64,000 nt of DNA from Choristoneura fumiferana (lineage: Eukaryota > Arthropoda > Insecta > Lepidoptera > Tortricidae). Positions 32,066 through 45,546 of the stretch are shown here, in pieces; the first letter of the stretch is position 1, and every line of letters begins with the position of its first letter. Below the pieces are notes generated by a model, which made no database searches, was not told the origin of the DNA, and saw nothing but the letters and a program-made list of their open reading frames with translations. Where the stretch lies: positions 6,456,516-6,520,515 of the forward strand of contig NC_133481.1 of assembly GCF_025370935.1 (NCBI RefSeq), read 5' to 3'. Made by a program: the position numbers and the translations under genes.

Positions 32066-32836
32066 TTACGATACTTTCGTGATTTTCACTCATAGTGACC
32101 GCGGCCACTGTAGTGTTGCCGAAACGTCGAGGTAAATATTACTCGTGTGTGTTAGCGTGATAAGTCCTGTGCATGGTATTTTGACTATGAGTATTACGAT
32201 AGGTGAAAACAATGGTAGCCTTGAGAAATTCTGAACAGAATTTTGTAAGTTATACATTAAATAGGTACGTATAATTTATAGGTATGTATGTAGTAATTAC
32301 TCTCATAAAGGTAGAACTACCTGATGGAAGCAAATCCCAGTCGACGTAAACAAATGACAGTTTAATAAAGTCCCTGCAGACCGAATAATTGAAAGTTAGC
32401 GTGTGGAGGTCAACAAATATCCATATGAATGTACGGACTTCACATACGATCTCAAATGAAATTATGGGTTTCAGTAGAGCGTTCCGTGGAAAAAATACGT
32501 AAGTATTTATACAAAGCCAACATAACGATAGCCTTAAAATAAATAATAATCTCTATGATCTAAAACTAGATTATTTTGAATTTAGAATTTTAAATAACTT
32601 ATTTAAGCCCTGCAGTATATTTTTGACTATCGTTTGTTTTCAGTACTTAAACTTCTTGATCACAAAACTTATTGATTCACTAAAATTGATGATTATACAA
32701 TTGATGACAAAAATACAACATGATCTTGAATAGCTACAGAGATATTTTGCGTGTTCGAATCTCGTTGGAGCCAGTCGCTTCGCTAGTGTGCAGTATTAGA
32801 TGGTTGTACCCGAGTCATCGACGTCCTATATATATA

Positions 32837-33290
32837 CTAGCTTTTGCCCGCGGCTTCGCTCGCGTTAAATTTGGGGTAACATACATTTATTTTCTGCGAT
32901 CCTTTTTTCGTGTTTTGATTGATTTTTCGGAGGATTATATGGAAATACAAATACATACACGTTGTTGTTGGTCAAATTTTGGAATTCAAAAATCAGCCTA
33001 CATACGTAATTAATCATAATTCGTACCAACTTTGAAACCCTGTCTCGGTGATCCAGGGGTGGAATTTTAGAAAACGTTAAAGTACTACGCGTTTTTTTTG
33101 TGGATGAGAGACACATTGTAGCTTTCTATTACTGAAAGAATTTTTAAAATCTGCCCGAATTGAATTCACTTATTAAAAAAAAAGAGTATGTCAATCAGGG
33201 ATAGTGTAGCTTTTTATTGGTAAAATAATTATTTAAATCAGCTCAGTAGTTTCAGAGAACCCAAAAGACAAAGAAACAAACAAAGTTGAG
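32837..33290 (-). mobile_element. Lep1-like Helitron end, divergent body
   Basis: CTAGCTTTTGCCCGCGGCTT followed by CGCTCGCG is the reverse-orientation 3' end. Further right, GTACCAACTTTGAAACCCTG and ATTTAAATCAGCTCAGTAGT fit a longer relative, but the other terminus is uncertain, so the right boundary is a guess. Confidence 0.5.
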
Positions 33291-33299
33291 TGTTCTAAA

Positions 33300-33950
33300 A
33301 ATCTTTCCCTAGTGCACCTCTGTATTAGGTACTTTAGGTCCATCTTTGCCAAATTTCACACTGTAGCATGCTGAGCGGTTGTGTTGCTCTGAAGATGAGC
33401 TCTGGTTGAGTTCGAAACGTGTCAGTACAATGTGGTGGTGGTGATAGATGGATTTGTGTGATTTGTGTGTCCTTACAGAGTGGAGGTGGAGGGTGGATTT
33501 CATGCATAAAAGTAGTTCGTTGAACGTACATGTAAAATTTCGTATCTGTGCTATCAGCTCTTGAGGAGTTCCGTCATCAGCAGACGACCCTGGCTGCAGC
33601 ATCAGGTGGTGTATATCATATAAACGCATTGTCATTGAAATTTAACAGTTATGTAAAAGTCTTTTGTGTGTGCCATCAACTTTTGAGGAGTTCCCTTCTA
33701 CGGAGACGATCCTGGCCCGGATGAGGATGTCACTGCTAAATTATTGTATTGTTACCAGATTTAGTACATCAGTTTGCCAAATCTCCAGTCTCTAATTTTA
33801 TTAGTTTAGCTTGTGCGTTTTCTGATCCAGTTGGTATATAAAATCCTCTTTATTCGTTTTTAACATATATTCCAAATTTCAAGTTTCTAGGCCCAGCGGT
33901 TTGGAGTCAGTCACGTCATTCAGTCAGTTATAGTATATTGTTTATCAATA
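33300..33950. repeat. mosaic of dispersed-repeat fragments
   Basis: CTCTGAAGATGAGCTCTGGT with GTTCGAAACGTGTCAG, then TCTTGAGGAGTTCCGTCATC, TTTTGAGGAGTTCCCTTCTA and TTTCAAGTTTCTAGGCCCAG resemble pieces of common lepidopteran repeats. The 65- and 108-codon minus frames here cross several fragments and are not genes. Confidence 0.45.
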
Positions 33951-35085
33951 TAGGGTATGAATGAATATCCAATGCGCAGTACCATAGTATAAGCTTCTAT
34001 AGCTTTGCTTAGTTTGGGACCAGAGGCTGTATTATTTTACATTCACCATCTCGTTCTACCCTCGTTCTTATCAGTGAAATGCAGCATGAATGGTGAATTC
34101 CGAATGCGTTAGTTAATAAAGACACTTGTCAGATATATATTGTCTCCGTGATATATTTATTAAATTTGTCTCAACTTATTATTTCAAAACCTTGAACATA
34201 TTTGTCTTTATAACCATCAAAAACACGGATTTAAAGATTACCGTTCTCTTTATTTTTGTTAACGACAAAACCAGTGGACAAATCTTTATAATTGGACACA
34301 GATCAATTACCTGCCTTATTAATTGGGATATCAGTGACAAATGGGTCCTTAATGACTGCGTTGTTTGTAAGTACTCAATACGCTGGTGATTTAAACAAAC
34401 TGAATTACACTTATCAGGTCAATCGACAGCATCAGTTGTATATTTTATTACTGTCCGTAAATAATTGCGAATAAAATTTTAATTGGTAAATAATAGTGTG
34501 ATATACTGTTGTAATAAAAAAATAATAACATCGCATTTCAGAATTCAGAATTAAAAAGAAATTGACATACTTAAATAATTTTGGAGTAGTCGCAGCAACT
34601 CACCAATTACAGCGTCATAGAGCTACCTTATTGACTCTAATGGTACATTCCAGAAATTTAGACTACGAATCCGAGTAGTACCGAAATAAATTAAGTGGAA
34701 GCGGAGGGTTGAGTAAATCGAATCAATGGTATTAGTATTAAGACGACGCCACTCCGCCGGTTCGGTTCGATACAATTCGCAGTTCGTTAGCCGCGGGACT
34801 CTTAACGTTACAAACGTCGGGTTAATTTGAACCAGATTTATGATAACGAAGTAGGTATAGTATACGTTACACTCATAATATGGTAACCTAACCTAAGGCC
34901 GAACCAACTCAATAAAGCTGTTGTTAAAATATACATGTCCCAGGCTAAAGAGGATAAGTAACCCTTCCGACCCTTGAGATTTGGAGGATTTTTTTGATTT
35001 TTTATAAACCTGACCAGAGCCCTTGTTAAATATAAGATTTTTGCAAGTGCTCTTGAATATTAAGTACCTATGTACTCTTTTGTTT

Positions 35086-35565
35086 TAGGGTTCCGTAGGA
35101 ATCGGCTAAAAGCCAAACACTAAGAGGATGACTTTGTTGACTGTCAAGACCCCTTTTCAAAGCAACGCATCACAATTTCAACCTCCACAGGTAACAAGCT
35201 GAAATTAATACCAAATACCTATTCTGTTCTGTTTATTTTTAGAGCACTGGAAAAATCAAGCTTTTAAGTCAATGCAAACAAAATATACAGTCATTGAAAA
35301 ATCTGTTACCATACACATTGCTGGGGAATCTACTTAAACCTTCCAGGGTAATTCGAATTGTCCCAGAAACTTGAGATTTGGTGCGAAGGTAGCTCTTACA
35401 ACACAGACAACCAAAAAGAAAAGTGAAATATAATTTTTTTGTCTGTATATGTCAGTAGCAATGAAAATTACCCCTCATTTGCCTAAGAACAGGGCTATGT
35501 TAACACTGGATATTCATAGATACATAGTAATTTGTATGGAACCCTCGGTGCGCGAGACCGACTAC
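35086..35565 (+). repeat. GGGTTCCGTA dispersed repeat, long diverged copy
   Basis: TTTAGGGTTCCGTAGGAATC, TGACTGTCAAGACCCCTTTT, GTAACAAGCTGAAATTAATA and GGAACCCTCGGTGCGCGAGA follow the order of 26076-26505, with many substitutions. Confidence 0.6.
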
Positions 35566-38500
35566 TTTATGTTAAGAGTTAGTAGAGATACTGATATTCA
35601 CGCTCAACACGCTCGTCAACAATGTTATGGATGTCGTGCTTAAACGACCCAAGTGGCCACTTTTGTGCTTTAGTAATCAGATGGTAGAGTATGTAAAGTC
35701 AAACTCATGATCGAATAAAATAAGTAAGTTAATATAAACATGACAAACTATAACGTACTTACTTACATACATATATTAATTAAATTTTGATGACCGGTAG
35801 GTAAAATTTATATGCTAAAGTAATTAAGAAAATCTGTTTTTAATTAAGAAAGTGGTGAGTTGAAAACAGTCACAAATGGCTTGGCTATTATGTTCTGCTT
35901 ACGTAAAAATGAAAAACGCGAATGGTATTCATGATGTTCTCATTCAAGTTATATAAAATAATACTGTAAGTGGTATTTTTACCCATTTTATACATTTATT
36001 AACAATCTAAGGCTATCAGCGCTTTTAGCTCGTAAGCAAACCATTTAAATACTTCAACAACCTCGTATATAAAACTAATATTACGAGTATAATATGATAC
36101 TCGGTAACAAAAGCGAGGTACTTTTACCTGTTTCTAATAATGGCGCTGGGGCCGCCTCGTTTTTAATAAACCAAATAACGAAACGTAAAAGGTTGGCAAG
36201 TAATAAAAAGTTGGTTTCTTTTGGCAAACATGCTCGCAGGTAGCGAACGGCTCTCGAACAACCCTAATCACATCACTGCAAAATATTCCTTCTACATTCG
36301 CCCCGTTTTCATGGGGATCGAATAATGTATTCAACCTTGTTTGAACATTTAGGAAGTTGAATATAATTCTGGCACGTTAATTTAAATCGCGTAAGAAATA
36401 AAACAGCGTATCCAACATAATTATTTTGGGCCCAGATTAGAAACTCCACTTAAACATTTTCATAAATCACCTAACAAAGGGCAGAATGTCAAGGATTTTT
36501 TTGTAACTAAGTGTCACTTGAGTGAGCAGATATCGGGCTCATATGGATGTAGGTATTTTTTTAGGGCGCGTTATACCGGTGCGGGTGCAGCATGTGCGAA
36601 CGGAATCGCCTGGCCCGTAAAAAGCAAACATGTGGCGTGCTCGTCCATACCCCCTAAGCGTCGCATCCGCTACACCCCACTTTATTCCGAGGTTACGGAA
36701 CGATTTACATTTCAAGTGACATCGGCTTGATATAATCGTGCAAAACATATTTTGGTCAACCGATAAGCGGTTTATGGAAATTGGCGGCGGTTTAGTTCGC
36801 TGCGTTAAATGGGTCTTTATATTCTTGTTTTATGTTGATACAAGTATAAAGTTAGTTGTAAAAGTGTTTTTCATCCTCTGAGCAATTTTTTATAGCTTCG
36901 CACTTACATTGTAGCAAAAAATCTTACATTAATATAAAACTACATTACTATTATTACTACATATAAAATATGGCGTTACGTATACAAACTTAGTAAGCAC
37001 TAAATAGTCGAAATATTTAAAAGCGAAGATGCTGCATTCTACAAGTTTTTTTAATTTGTAGGAAAATGTCCGCCATCTCTCATGCAATGTTTCGTGTAAT
37101 TTCTCATAAAACTAAAAAATAGAAAAAAACTAAAAAAAAATTAGATATTGAATGAAATGTTACTTTAGAAGCACTTAGACCACAGATTACTCATATGTAG
37201 CTAGCACTTAAACCGGAGGTTAATAGGTAGATTAATAGCTAATTAATATTACTTCGGGCAGATATTTCTCGGATTCGGATCAGATAAAGTACAAAACCAT
37301 TTAAATATGGGTAAGTAATACGAGATATAAGAAATTATTATATAATATTCGTAATATATAAACTCGTTTAGTAGTATAACGTTCACTGGATGAACGAAAA
37401 GTATAATTTAAAAACATCTAATTTTGCAAGGTATAACGTTGTTTATATATAATATCTATTGATATATATAGCGATATATAGCGTATAATGTTCATAACAC
37501 CTAAGATTTAAAACTTATAATTCATTAAAAACTTTGATGCAAGCAAACAATCAAGCAAGCCATTTATTTTTTCCGCCCTGTTACAAAAAAAAACCTAACC
37601 TATAAGTCGTTTCTGCCTAGTTTAGTCTTGCTCGCTCGCCGCCACATTACTTAACATTTACCTATATTGTTATATATCATGAGTGATATACCTAATGTAT
37701 GTTATGTTAAAAGAAATTAGTCCATATAAACCTTTTACAAATTGAAGTTATTTTAAAAATTACGTTATATAATTTAAGCGTTGTACGTTAAAAAAATATA
37801 CTTTTTGTTGTTATAGCTAACGAATAACTTGCGAACGTTATTAATATGAAATTAGATATTCTGTAGTTATATCTCGTGAGACACACCCCATAAATATTAC
37901 TCCCGGTAAAAGCACTAAGTGCCTAATAAGTCATAAACATTCATAGAAAAAAAAAATAGTACTTACGGCTATGCAGATGTACGTCAAGAAAGAAGATATC
38001 CTTAAGTACACTTCAGTACCTTGTCAGTATACGCCTCCTAAATAGTTTACAAAAGTTCGCACATGAAGTGGCACCGACAAGGTAGTAAAGTCTAAACGTA
38101 TCTGACCTCAACTGTGCAGTTACCTCTATAATATCAGATCGGATAGGACAAGGCACTAAAAACAGATTTTCTAACGGCTGTACGAATAGAGTTGCATTAA
38201 ATATAATATTATGTATTTTGAGTGCTTTGTTCTACCAGATATTATTGTGATTATTTTAATCTTTCATTTATAGGTAGATAGATCTAGAAACATTCACACA
38301 AAAACCGTATTGGTTGTGGGGATGTATTTATAAGTGAAGTTAAATATTGGAGGGTACGTAGCGTCGCCGAAGTAAAGATCGCCTACATCCTTCATAAATA
38401 ATTTGCGTCCTGTTGTCGTATTTTGTAAATAATAGGCAAGCCGGTGGAAATGGGGTTCTATGGACGCTTCGCCACTGGTACCTACTTAATTATTATTTCA

Positions 38501-38748
38501 AACTAATTTAGTGATCTCGAATCTTGACTGCTTGCTAATTTTCAAGTATATTTATACTCAGTAAATATGATTCCTGATTGTTCTTTCTCAATTAGAGAAA
38601 ACATTGTTCCCTTCTTTGGTACAAACCCAAGACTTCGAAATGGGTGCCATATTTTAAAGAAAATTAGTTCCCATGGACAAACGGCCAATTTCTTTTAATT
38701 TCAAGCTGAGTTGAATCTGGTGTCACAAGATTTATAACTTTAACGTTT

Positions 38749-38849
38749 TATCTTATTAAACCAGTACCAGCTTTATGTAAATTTGCACAAGGAGCTGAAT
38801 AAAAAAAAAATTAAAAGGGCGAACACTCTATTAGCCTTACATCTATTAC
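38749..38849 (+). repeat. direct repeat, copy 1
   Basis: TAAACCAGTACCAGCTTTAT, GCACAAGGAGCTGAATAA, then an A run and CGAACACTCTATTAGCC. It recurs 185 bp downstream with only a few differences. Both copies read KPVPALCKFAQGAE-stop, which looks like the C-terminus of a LINE ORF, but that is tentative. Confidence 0.7.
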
Positions 38850-39034
38850 TCTTGATCTCTGTCCGTCGCCGTAATTTATTATATGGTGATAAGTTTCCCG
38901 TTTATCCATAAATTCACTACTGACTTTGTTTAACCTGAAAGTTTAATTATTTCGAACGCCAAACAATTTTCAATTGCTGTATAAATTCTGGAATATACAT
39001 TTAAATGAAATACTCATGAATAAAACATTATCTA

Positions 39035-39136
39035 TATCTTACTAAACCAGTACCAGCTTTATGTAAATTTGCACAAGGAGCTGAATAAAAAAAATGTTAA
39101 AAGGGGCGAACACTCTATTAGCCTAACATCTATTAC
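39035..39136 (+). repeat. direct repeat, copy 2
   Basis: It differs from 38749-38849 by a T/C change, the length of the A run, one inserted G and a T/A change. Both copies begin at the same place (TATCTTA). Confidence 0.7.
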
Positions 39137-40919
39137 ATTATCTCAATTTTCTAACCAACTTCTTCAGATATCAAAATTCAAATTCATTTATTCATAAAAT
39201 TCATATAAGTAAGAAAAAAAGGTAATAAATAAAAACATGAAATAATCTTAGGTCTAGTAAGTAAAATTTAGTTAAGTCTTAAGCTAGGTTAAAAGTGTAA
39301 CCTGTGTTTTAGACAAAAGGTATCTAAGGAGTTATATTATAATAGAACTCGAGTATTTAAACATCGCATAAACGATATGTACCTATAAACTTTCCGACAA
39401 TTTTCTAATTCCTTGTTGTGTTATATTTAGGTACTTAAACCTTGCCTACTATACTTTAGGAACTTTGCACGCTTTTTTACTACAAGGAAGAGACATCGAT
39501 AAACACAGTCAAGGATTTCCTTTTTGAAGATTACGGCGCTTGATATTTTGAAAAGGTGTAAAATCACAACGAGTCGTTCACTTCCCGTATCGCCTGGGCT
39601 ATTTGCTTCCAAGGCGAGTGCAAAGAAAGGCTTTATTTAGGAGTACCTACTGGTAAGTGTTGTGCGAAGCAAACGTGTTGTTTTATCGCGTACGAGTACC
39701 TATTGGGTAAGAGGTAAGATATATTTACATATCTATTTACATCTCAGTATGGTCAGTTTATGGGGATTGAAGATGGACACAATGCAAGGATATGGCATAG
39801 ATTATGTGTAGTTTGTAGGAGAAGGTAGAGTAAGAGGCTAGCTAGAGCGTCGATCTATCTAACTTTAAACTACAGCAATATTCTTTGTTGAGGTCCGGAA
39901 AATACAAGTAAATAAAATGATTAACTCAAGAGTTAAGACAGATTCAATAAGAGAAACAGAAGACAGCGAAACAAAGTAACCAAAACAGTTATATTCTTTA
40001 AATTTGAATCGTTCCTATCATAAGTGTTAAGTTCAGACTTGAGGCAGGTAAGCGATCACGTTTCGAAGTGGTAGCGGCTGCTCCGGCGCAAACCGCGCGA
40101 CGTTGCATGCTGTTGCATATAGCGGAGTGCGAGAAGGACGGACAGATAGTGCATAGAGAGGGCGAAGACCGGCCGAGCAGGTAAGCGGGCGCCCGACGGC
40201 CTGCGCGGCTGCGCCCGCACCGAAATCACGCAGCCAGATGCAACGGCTTTTTGCTTCGCTCGTTATTTAACGTGGATTATTTTTACTTTTACCTGGCTGG
40301 GTTTGAAGTTTACGAACATTCGGAAACTTACTTCAGCATTTCATAGTTACTTTACTGGGTTACGAATAACGGCTCAAAATCCGAAATTCAGCTATTTCTA
40401 TATCTGCTAGTAGTTGGTAAACGTTTAACGCAAGGACGGAGTTCATGGCTTAATTGGCATTAATTTGACGTTTGCCGCGCCAATGGATTCGAACGAACGG
40501 GATTTATCCCTTAAATCAAGACATATAAATATGTATGGTTGTAACAACGTTGGTTTGTAAGACTTTATCGCTATTTAAACCTCAAGGTTTCATTATATGT
40601 CAGCGAAGTGAAGGTGACTGCGTCTAAGTAAGATTATCATTACAATAGTTTTCACTCTGCCGGTTGCCATTCTAATTTTCAACTAACTCCCTGCGTTGCA
40701 AAAGTTGCAAAACGCGTTTAGCATACATATTTAAGGAAAACAAAACATTTTTGTACAAAATCATTTCGGTATGCGAACGCACGACGACGCTAGAAGCACG
40801 TAATGTGTAGATCAATGAACAACCTTCAAACTATTGCATATCGCTGTTGCAAACCCTATTTAAATTAAACAAGTATGACACTTTACCTTGTATTTCAAAC
40901 GCCTTAGAATAAAGTAACC

Positions 40920-41125
40920 TAACCAACACAAAGTTGGAAACCCCCGACTTTGTCACTTCAAAGTTCAATATCGCAAAAACGGCTGAACCGATTTTGATAA
41001 AACATATCTAAGAACCATCGCTAGAAGACCAGCTTTCAAATAAAAAAACCGCATTCAAATCGGTCCACCCGTTTAAGAGCTACGGTGCCACAGACAGACG
41101 TGTCTATGTCGGGGGTTAAAAAGAA
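40920..41125 (+). repeat. dispersed lepidopteran repeat
   Basis: AACGGCTGAACCGATTTTGA, AACCATCGCTAGAAGACCAG and CGGTCCACCCGTTTAAGAGC with GCCACAGACAGACG are a well-known repeat string in Lepidoptera (from memory). There is only one copy in this window. Confidence 0.5.
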
Positions 41126-41900
41126 GATTATAATTAGGCACTAGAATCAAATCAATAGGGATCCAATGTTTGGTTTGTTGGGAAAGGAACTTGTAATTAA
41201 CCATTTAAAAAGAAATGGACGCTACGACGGAAGGGTTTGTGTCAAGGTTGCATTATTAGCTTTCATTTTCCATTGGTCAGTTAAGTAAATTCGTTGAACA
41301 TACCTAGTATTAGATTGAAAGCGCATCTAAGTTTTGCAAGCTTGCGCATCAAAAAAGGCAAGTAAATTTAAACGCTTGGATTTTATTAGACATGCGCTGT
41401 TTGACTTACATGAAATAAATTAAGATGTTAACAATTGAATTAATGTCGAAACAACTCATCGTCGCAATTCATATTAATAAATAAAGGATAAAAATAATAG
41501 AACCCGACAAAGAGATAGCTGTTTGATTACAAATTCATTAGCGCCTCTCGAGGACTTTGTAGTCAAAGATGAAAATTAACCATAGAATTAATGAATAATA
41601 TAAAAATGGAAGGACCGAATTTTAATCGAGCATTCAAGTCAGTTACTTTTGTCTTGAATTCCGGTGAACGACAGTAGTTGTTTGGTATTCATAAATAGCT
41701 CCGGTAGCCGACGCGAGAACGTGCAGTGTAGGTACACGATGCCGCGTACAGACCTACTGATGTGACAGCTAGATTAGCAATTTGCTACTGAGAAGGGAGA
41801 CTAAAGACCGGACTGTTCTAGTGTACCTTTTTTTCAATTAATTACCCAGAATAAGGCGAAGAAGGAATTTGGTGCTTAACAGCAAAAAAAAAAAAAAAAA

Positions 41901-42043
41901 ATATATGTATACCTCGTTGAGTTTCTTGCCGGATTCTTCTCAGCAGAGGTTTTTCCGAACCGGTGGTAGATTTTTCTTGACATTCATAAGTGCTTGTTAT
42001 AGCCTAAATTGAATAAAGATATTTTGACTTTGACTTTGACTTT
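41901..42043 (+). mobile_element. LINE 3' end with (GACTTT)n tail
   Basis: ACCTCGTTGAGTTTCTTGCC, GGTTTTTCCGAACCGGTGGT and GACATTCATAAGTGCTTGTT, then TTGAATAAAGATATTTTGAC and (TTTGAC)n. The hexamer tail and AATAAA signal mark a non-LTR 3' end. A second copy without the tail lies at 58716-58803. Confidence 0.7.
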
Positions 42044-43959
42044 GAGGTGTTGCACTGTTCGAATGTCTCAGAATAAAACTTTAAATTTACTTTTCATTGG
42101 AAAGCAAAAAAATGTCTCATTTTATTTAGTCGTGCTTTAATAAGAAATTTTCATCAGCAAAGATAATTAAATTTTGTTAAATATGTAGTTAAATATTAAA
42201 AAGAAAGAAGCCTGGAGTGGAGGTGAAAACTAGTCCGCAGTAAGCAGCTTAATGTAGGTAGGTATTCAGATTTTTTTTCTGTTTTTTTCAATGATATTAT
42301 ACAGGCGAGTAAACTGAATCTTGAACCATGGTAGCCGCTTTCATAATCAATTTCACGACATGTTTTATCAAAATGGCATCTAAAACGAAAAGTTTCCACT
42401 ATGGCACACAATTTGGTTTCATTGGCGTATATGATGTCATCATATTTTTTTTTTATTTAGGCAGACAATAAATTGCTGATGTTAGGTTAGGAACTAACAT
42501 TGTAATCAATAAGAGAAGATAACCGACAACAACTGTAACAAAGTAATATAACGGAATAAATATATATTTCGCATTATTAAAAATTTTTAGGCCACCGAGA
42601 ATCGCTCAGAAAACACAAGTTATCTCAAAGGTAGCCGATAGTTTGCCCCCGAAATCCTCACCTAGCGAATTTCAGCGAAAACGTTATAGCCGTATCCGAT
42701 AGCCCCCAAATAAAAATTAAATATGAATATAAAAGAAATGCTCGTAAAGGTATTAGATACACAACAAGTTACAATATAGATCAAACGTATCTTTACATAA
42801 AAAACCGTGATTTCGGTTCGGAATTGCTTGGCATTTAATTATTGCTACACTAAATATTACGAATTCCAAGCCTGTATTCTGCATTCAGCCAAGAACGTTA
42901 CCTATTGTTGTATTAAATAGTATATACGTGCTTACAATACTTATCGATTTCGATTAGGTAAACGTTTACCATATAAATGTGGGATCGTGCGAAGGAAACA
43001 AACTTTTCAAAATTAAATAAGAAAAAGTTTATTAAAAATTGAAACTAGTGAATACGAAAAAGAAACAATGAAAACAGAAAAGACAACTAGCACGTAGGCT
43101 CACCCGATCAAAACTCAAATCAAATCCCTTTCACTCACTCGCTCGTCTCATTCATTCCACAATAAGTCTTCAGTCATTCGGTCGCTCGTTTACATCAAAT
43201 CATTCTAACAGTAATCCACCCTCATTCCCACATAAATTTCAAAATAAGTAGGTACATTTCAGACAGATTTTTTTTATTCAAAGGTCAATTGAAAGGCCAA
43301 AGGCACTTCACCAATACCATTTAATTTCCATATTTAAACGGTCACATGAATTATATTATTGTAAGGGAAAAGTACACAACTGGAGCATACGATTATTCAC
43401 GCTTTAAGACTATACTTAAAACGTACCTACTTAGAATGAAATTCAATTAGTAGGGTTTGCGAGTTTTAACGGAAAAGGCCGTTTTCCGGCAAAGCAAGAA
43501 ACCCAAAGCAATTGAAGTGGACCGGCCGCCCACGCGCTCTACTTACCTACTTAGCTCCTTTATATCCAAAGAAACGGGTATTATCCCGGTACTTAACTGA
43601 AATAAACTTGTCATTGGCGAAGTGTGCCCAAGAAAACTGTATCTATGTACGAAAATTAAAGCATGTTGCCAAACGGCAAGTTTAAGTTAAATTATGTCAA
43701 ATTTTCCAATTGTATAGATACCATTAAATAAAGTTGGACGATGTTCAAACTATTAATTTTATTCCTAGTAGCGTTTTTTTACATGATCGAGATGACTTTT
43801 GTCAAATTTAATGGCAGACAAATATAAATCTTCATACCTACCTACATTAAGAAAAAGAGGAAAATTACGTGCAAAAAAGATTACGAGTAAGACTAAAAAA
43901 ACAACCTTTAAAAAGTAAAAAAAAAAAAATGACATCAGTCGTTAGTAACCAGACTCAAA

Positions 43960-44620
43960 ATTAAACGTTTATCGACATTTGAATTAAATACCTAAATAAT
44001 GACCAATCGAGGCAATTAGGACGACTTTTGAAAAAAAATCGCAACTTTTTTTTATTACTAACATCGGAACTCATAACAGACAGTTCATATATTTTTAACT
44101 CATAATGTCATTACTAAGAACACATCTTAACTAATTATGTTGTTTTTCAGAAAATTTTCCTTCATAACAGACGAATATCATAATTTTTTTATTAGGTAAT
44201 AATGGCATTAATAAGAAAACATTTTAACTCATAATATTGTTTTTCATAACGGTAACTACCTATTCAAAATAAGATTTACTTACAACGTTAATTATTATAT
44301 TATATTAGTATTAGTTGAAAAATATGTTCGGTCCTGGCGCTTCGCTCGCTGGGCTCGCGCGCTGTAAGGTCACAGTTCTACCTAACACATCTCGCTTCGC
44401 TCGTCGTCGTACCTAACGGAGTCCTTCCTTAAATACATCATTTCGCATCATCGAAAATTTTCCAAGTCCCTAAGCGTCAATAATGCGGATAAATAACAAT
44501 TTATGATTAAGAAATATATGAAAACTAATATTAGTATGAACAAGGTTAGTGATTATGAATTCCGATGATTATGAGTTTCGATCGTTAGTATTAAAAAAAA
44601 TTATGTGATCGTTATGATGT
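43960..44620. repeat. degenerate AT-rich repeat region with CGCTTCGCTCG patch
   Basis: Several loosely repeated phrases (TTTTAACTCATAATGTCATT, ATTTTAACTCATAATATTGT, TAATAATGGCATTAATAAGA) lie either side of a CpG-rich strip GCGCTTCGCTCGCTGGGCTC / CTCGCTTCGCTCGTCGTCG. It looks like an old, internally repetitive element, but I could not define its ends. Confidence 0.4.
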
Positions 44621-45363
44621 AAAATGGTATGAGAAACATTTTCGGACTTCCGATAATAGGACTTAAAATGTTATGTGAAAAAATGCGCACCCGCTATAGA
44701 CAAATCATTTTGCTGGTTATTACTGCTTATCTGGTTAATACTTATACTCCAGTCACGAGCCTATTTGAGTCTTTTATGAGACCTAAGTCAATATTGATAG
44801 GTCCTTGGCGTGGAGATCTGGTCCTAAAACATCAATGTTTTAAAAATTGGGCCTCCAAATTCACTGAACCATGTAGTAAGTAGACACGTCTGACACTGAT
44901 CTTTTTACTCGCAACATTCACAGATGCTTTCAAATACTGCTTGAACGCCAATGAAACCTGGAGTTGTGCTGCATTTGTTTTACGAGCATTCATATATTTA
45001 GTGATAATTGACGACGAATTTTTTTTTACATCATTCAGTACATTTATTTTCGAAACGGTAAACGGGAATTATTCTCGGGACTATTTTCGAATATTTGGCG
45101 CGTATAGGTTCGCCTTTGATGGACACGACATGGGGGACATCATAGTTGAAGAAACTGAATTGCACCAGAGTGGATTTTTTTCGCTGCAAATGTCATGTTA
45201 ACATCCCATCTGATCTGATCATCTCATCCCATTCGTCTGCCAATTATGCGTTCAGTTTCCTCGACTGTGTCTTTCATCTCTCTCTACTCTACACACACCC
45301 TGCGTCGTCTTCTGCATTTGTTGATTATTTACCGTTGGCAAGAAATGTGACGGTCAATCAGTA

Positions 45364-45546
45364 CAGTCTTCCCCAAAGTGGGCGATAACGCTCCCTTGTG
45401 GGCGCTAGATGCCTAGAGGGGAGCGGTAAGTGGCCCAGAAATTAATATGTTATTGAGGTTTTTAAGGTAAAAAAAAAATTGGGGGGCGCTACAAAATAAC
45501 TGATTTTCAAAGTGGGCGTTAGACGAAATAAGTTTAGGAACCTCTG
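45364..45546. mobile_element. hAT-like MITE
   Basis: The left end CAGTCTTCCCCAAAGTGGGC and the right end reverse-complemented, CAGAGGTTCCTAAACTTATT, follow the CAG-N-GGTTCC-N-AAA style of hAT ends. The flanking 8-mers (AATCAGTA and GTCTAGTA) match only partly. Non-coding. Confidence 0.55.

Noticed and set aside
38749..39136. Long terminal repeats of a small LTR element
   Set aside because: The repeats lack TG...CA ends, a primer-binding site and a polypurine tract, and carry a LINE-like C-terminus.
44629..45388. Three adjoining plus frames of 80-86 codons
   Set aside because: They are in different frames, with no motif I recognise and no splice linkage; the last ends inside a hAT-like MITE. 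A decayed element is possible but unsupported.
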